From NCBI GenBank assembly GCA_035771175.1, contig CM069610.1, positions 25,882,501 to 25,946,500 of the forward strand: a DNA stretch of 64,000 nt, written 5' to 3'. Position numbers and translations under genes: made by a program. Source of the DNA: Paratinospora sagittata. Taxonomy: Eukaryota > Streptophyta > Magnoliopsida > Ranunculales > Menispermaceae. Numbering within the stretch: position 1 is the first letter of the stretch; every line of letters begins with the position of its first letter. Positions 63,377 through 64,000 of the stretch are shown one piece after another. The notes below the pieces were generated by a model that ran no database searches, was not told where the DNA came from, and was given only the letters and a program-made list of their open reading frames with translations.

Positions 63377-64000
63377 TTTTCAGAGTTTTAGTGCTGAGAT
63401 TGATCGAGAGGTTACCCTACACACCAAAGATCAAACAAATGCATTAGGCAAGACATATGTCTTCATTTTACGAGCTTGATCTTTGTAGACTTCGAAAGCT
63501 ATTGTTTGATGTGTTCTTGATGCAAGACAATTGATGTGTTCTATTTTGTAGTGTTATCTTACCGAGACCACTTCATATACTTACAACTTAAAACAATGGA
63601 TAGCCTCTGCCAATTTAAGCACAAAAGGGATAAAATGAAGAACTTGCTGATCAACGACGTTATCATCAAGACAGATTGCAAATTTGATTCTATTCGAAGC
63701 TATTTTTGACAAATGCAAGAATCATTACTTTCTTCTCTTGAAAAATTCTTAGGAAAGCTCAATCTAACTTGCAAAAATCGTGGTTGTTGTATTTTTGAAA
63801 ATCAGAGAATGAGTGTTTTATAAAATTAGAAGTTGCGTGTTAAAGAGCAAGAGAGTACAAAATGATTTGAATTCAAAACATTGTTTAATCTAAAGTTGTT
63901 TTGGGCATGCGAGACAATAGGAATCATCTAGGTGTTAGTAGAGAATATTTCAATTAAGATAACCTGGAGAAATTGTGTATGGAATAGAAAAATCGAGCAA
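63377..64000. repeat. Type B satellite monomer, cut by the window end
   Basis: The first 624 bp of a B monomer (CGTGGTTGTTG, TTGCGTGTTAAAG, GCATGCGAGACAATAGG). The array continues beyond the window. Confidence 0.92.

Larger units (their letters stand above)
18603..64000. repeat. Satellite array, right block
   Basis: Thirty-nine occurrences of the landmark ACCGAGACCACTTC lie between 18750 and 63561, spaced 1180-1184 bp except two of 1117 bp. It is the same monomer as in the left block, but without the 428-bp duplication. From 18.6 to 29 kb the monomers are divergent and irregular. From 29 kb on they alternate between types A and B. The block continues past the window end. No gene, RNA gene or other transposon is seen in it. 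Confidence 0.97.

Noticed and set aside
18603..64000. CRISPR array
   Set aside because: The repeats are about 1.18 kb direct repeats in a plant genome with no unique spacers.

Overview
The window is nuclear DNA of a plant, almost certainly a flowering plant. The evidence is a Ty3/gypsy retrotransposon of plant Tekay/Del (chromovirus) type with an initiator-tRNA-Met primer binding site, two plant-type 5S rRNA genes with the upstream TATA-like box and downstream T-runs, and about 54 kb of long-monomer satellite DNA. The species cannot be read from the sequence. I see no ordinary host protein-coding gene.

Layout. (1) 1-8847: satellite array in which a monomer of about 1183 bp is mostly present as a composite unit of about 1.61 kb, a full monomer plus a 428-bp internal duplication. 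(2) 8848-18602: one LTR retrotransposon inserted into a satellite monomer, flanked by a 5-bp target-site duplication (ACCCT). The 5' LTR is complete (2914 bp). A single open frame runs through gag, protease, reverse transcriptase and RNase H. The element is then broken: integrase, chromodomain, polypurine tract and the first 766 bp of the 3' LTR are gone, and about 1.06 kb of tandem 5S rDNA (two degenerate 5S genes on the minus strand plus spacers) stands in their place. (3) 18603-29076: divergent satellite monomers in irregular order, including a duplicated block of several monomers and two monomers with a 63-bp deletion. (4) 29077-64000: homogeneous satellite, mostly an alternating dimer (type B about 1182 bp, type A about 1184 bp, period 2366 bp), interrupted by a B-B doublet and four B/A chimeric monomers.

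History inferred from the layout. The satellite expanded by unequal exchange at several scales: 428 bp, 1.18, 1.6, 2.37, 3.55 and 4.66 kb. The retrotransposon entered recently, since the shared LTR parts differ by about four substitutions and one 4-bp indel over 2.15 kb. The 5' LTR keeps the part missing from the 3' LTR, so the 5S replacement must postdate integration. The 5S-for-integrase replacement inside a young element embedded in a satellite is the most unusual feature. The second unexplained feature is a cluster of seven or so near-palindromic 12-mers (ATAGCGYGCTAT) kept in every full monomer.

Coordinates and variant comparisons were made by eye. Monomer boundaries use one arbitrary phase: the T after GCAA in the motif GCAA(TG/TT)TTCAGAG.
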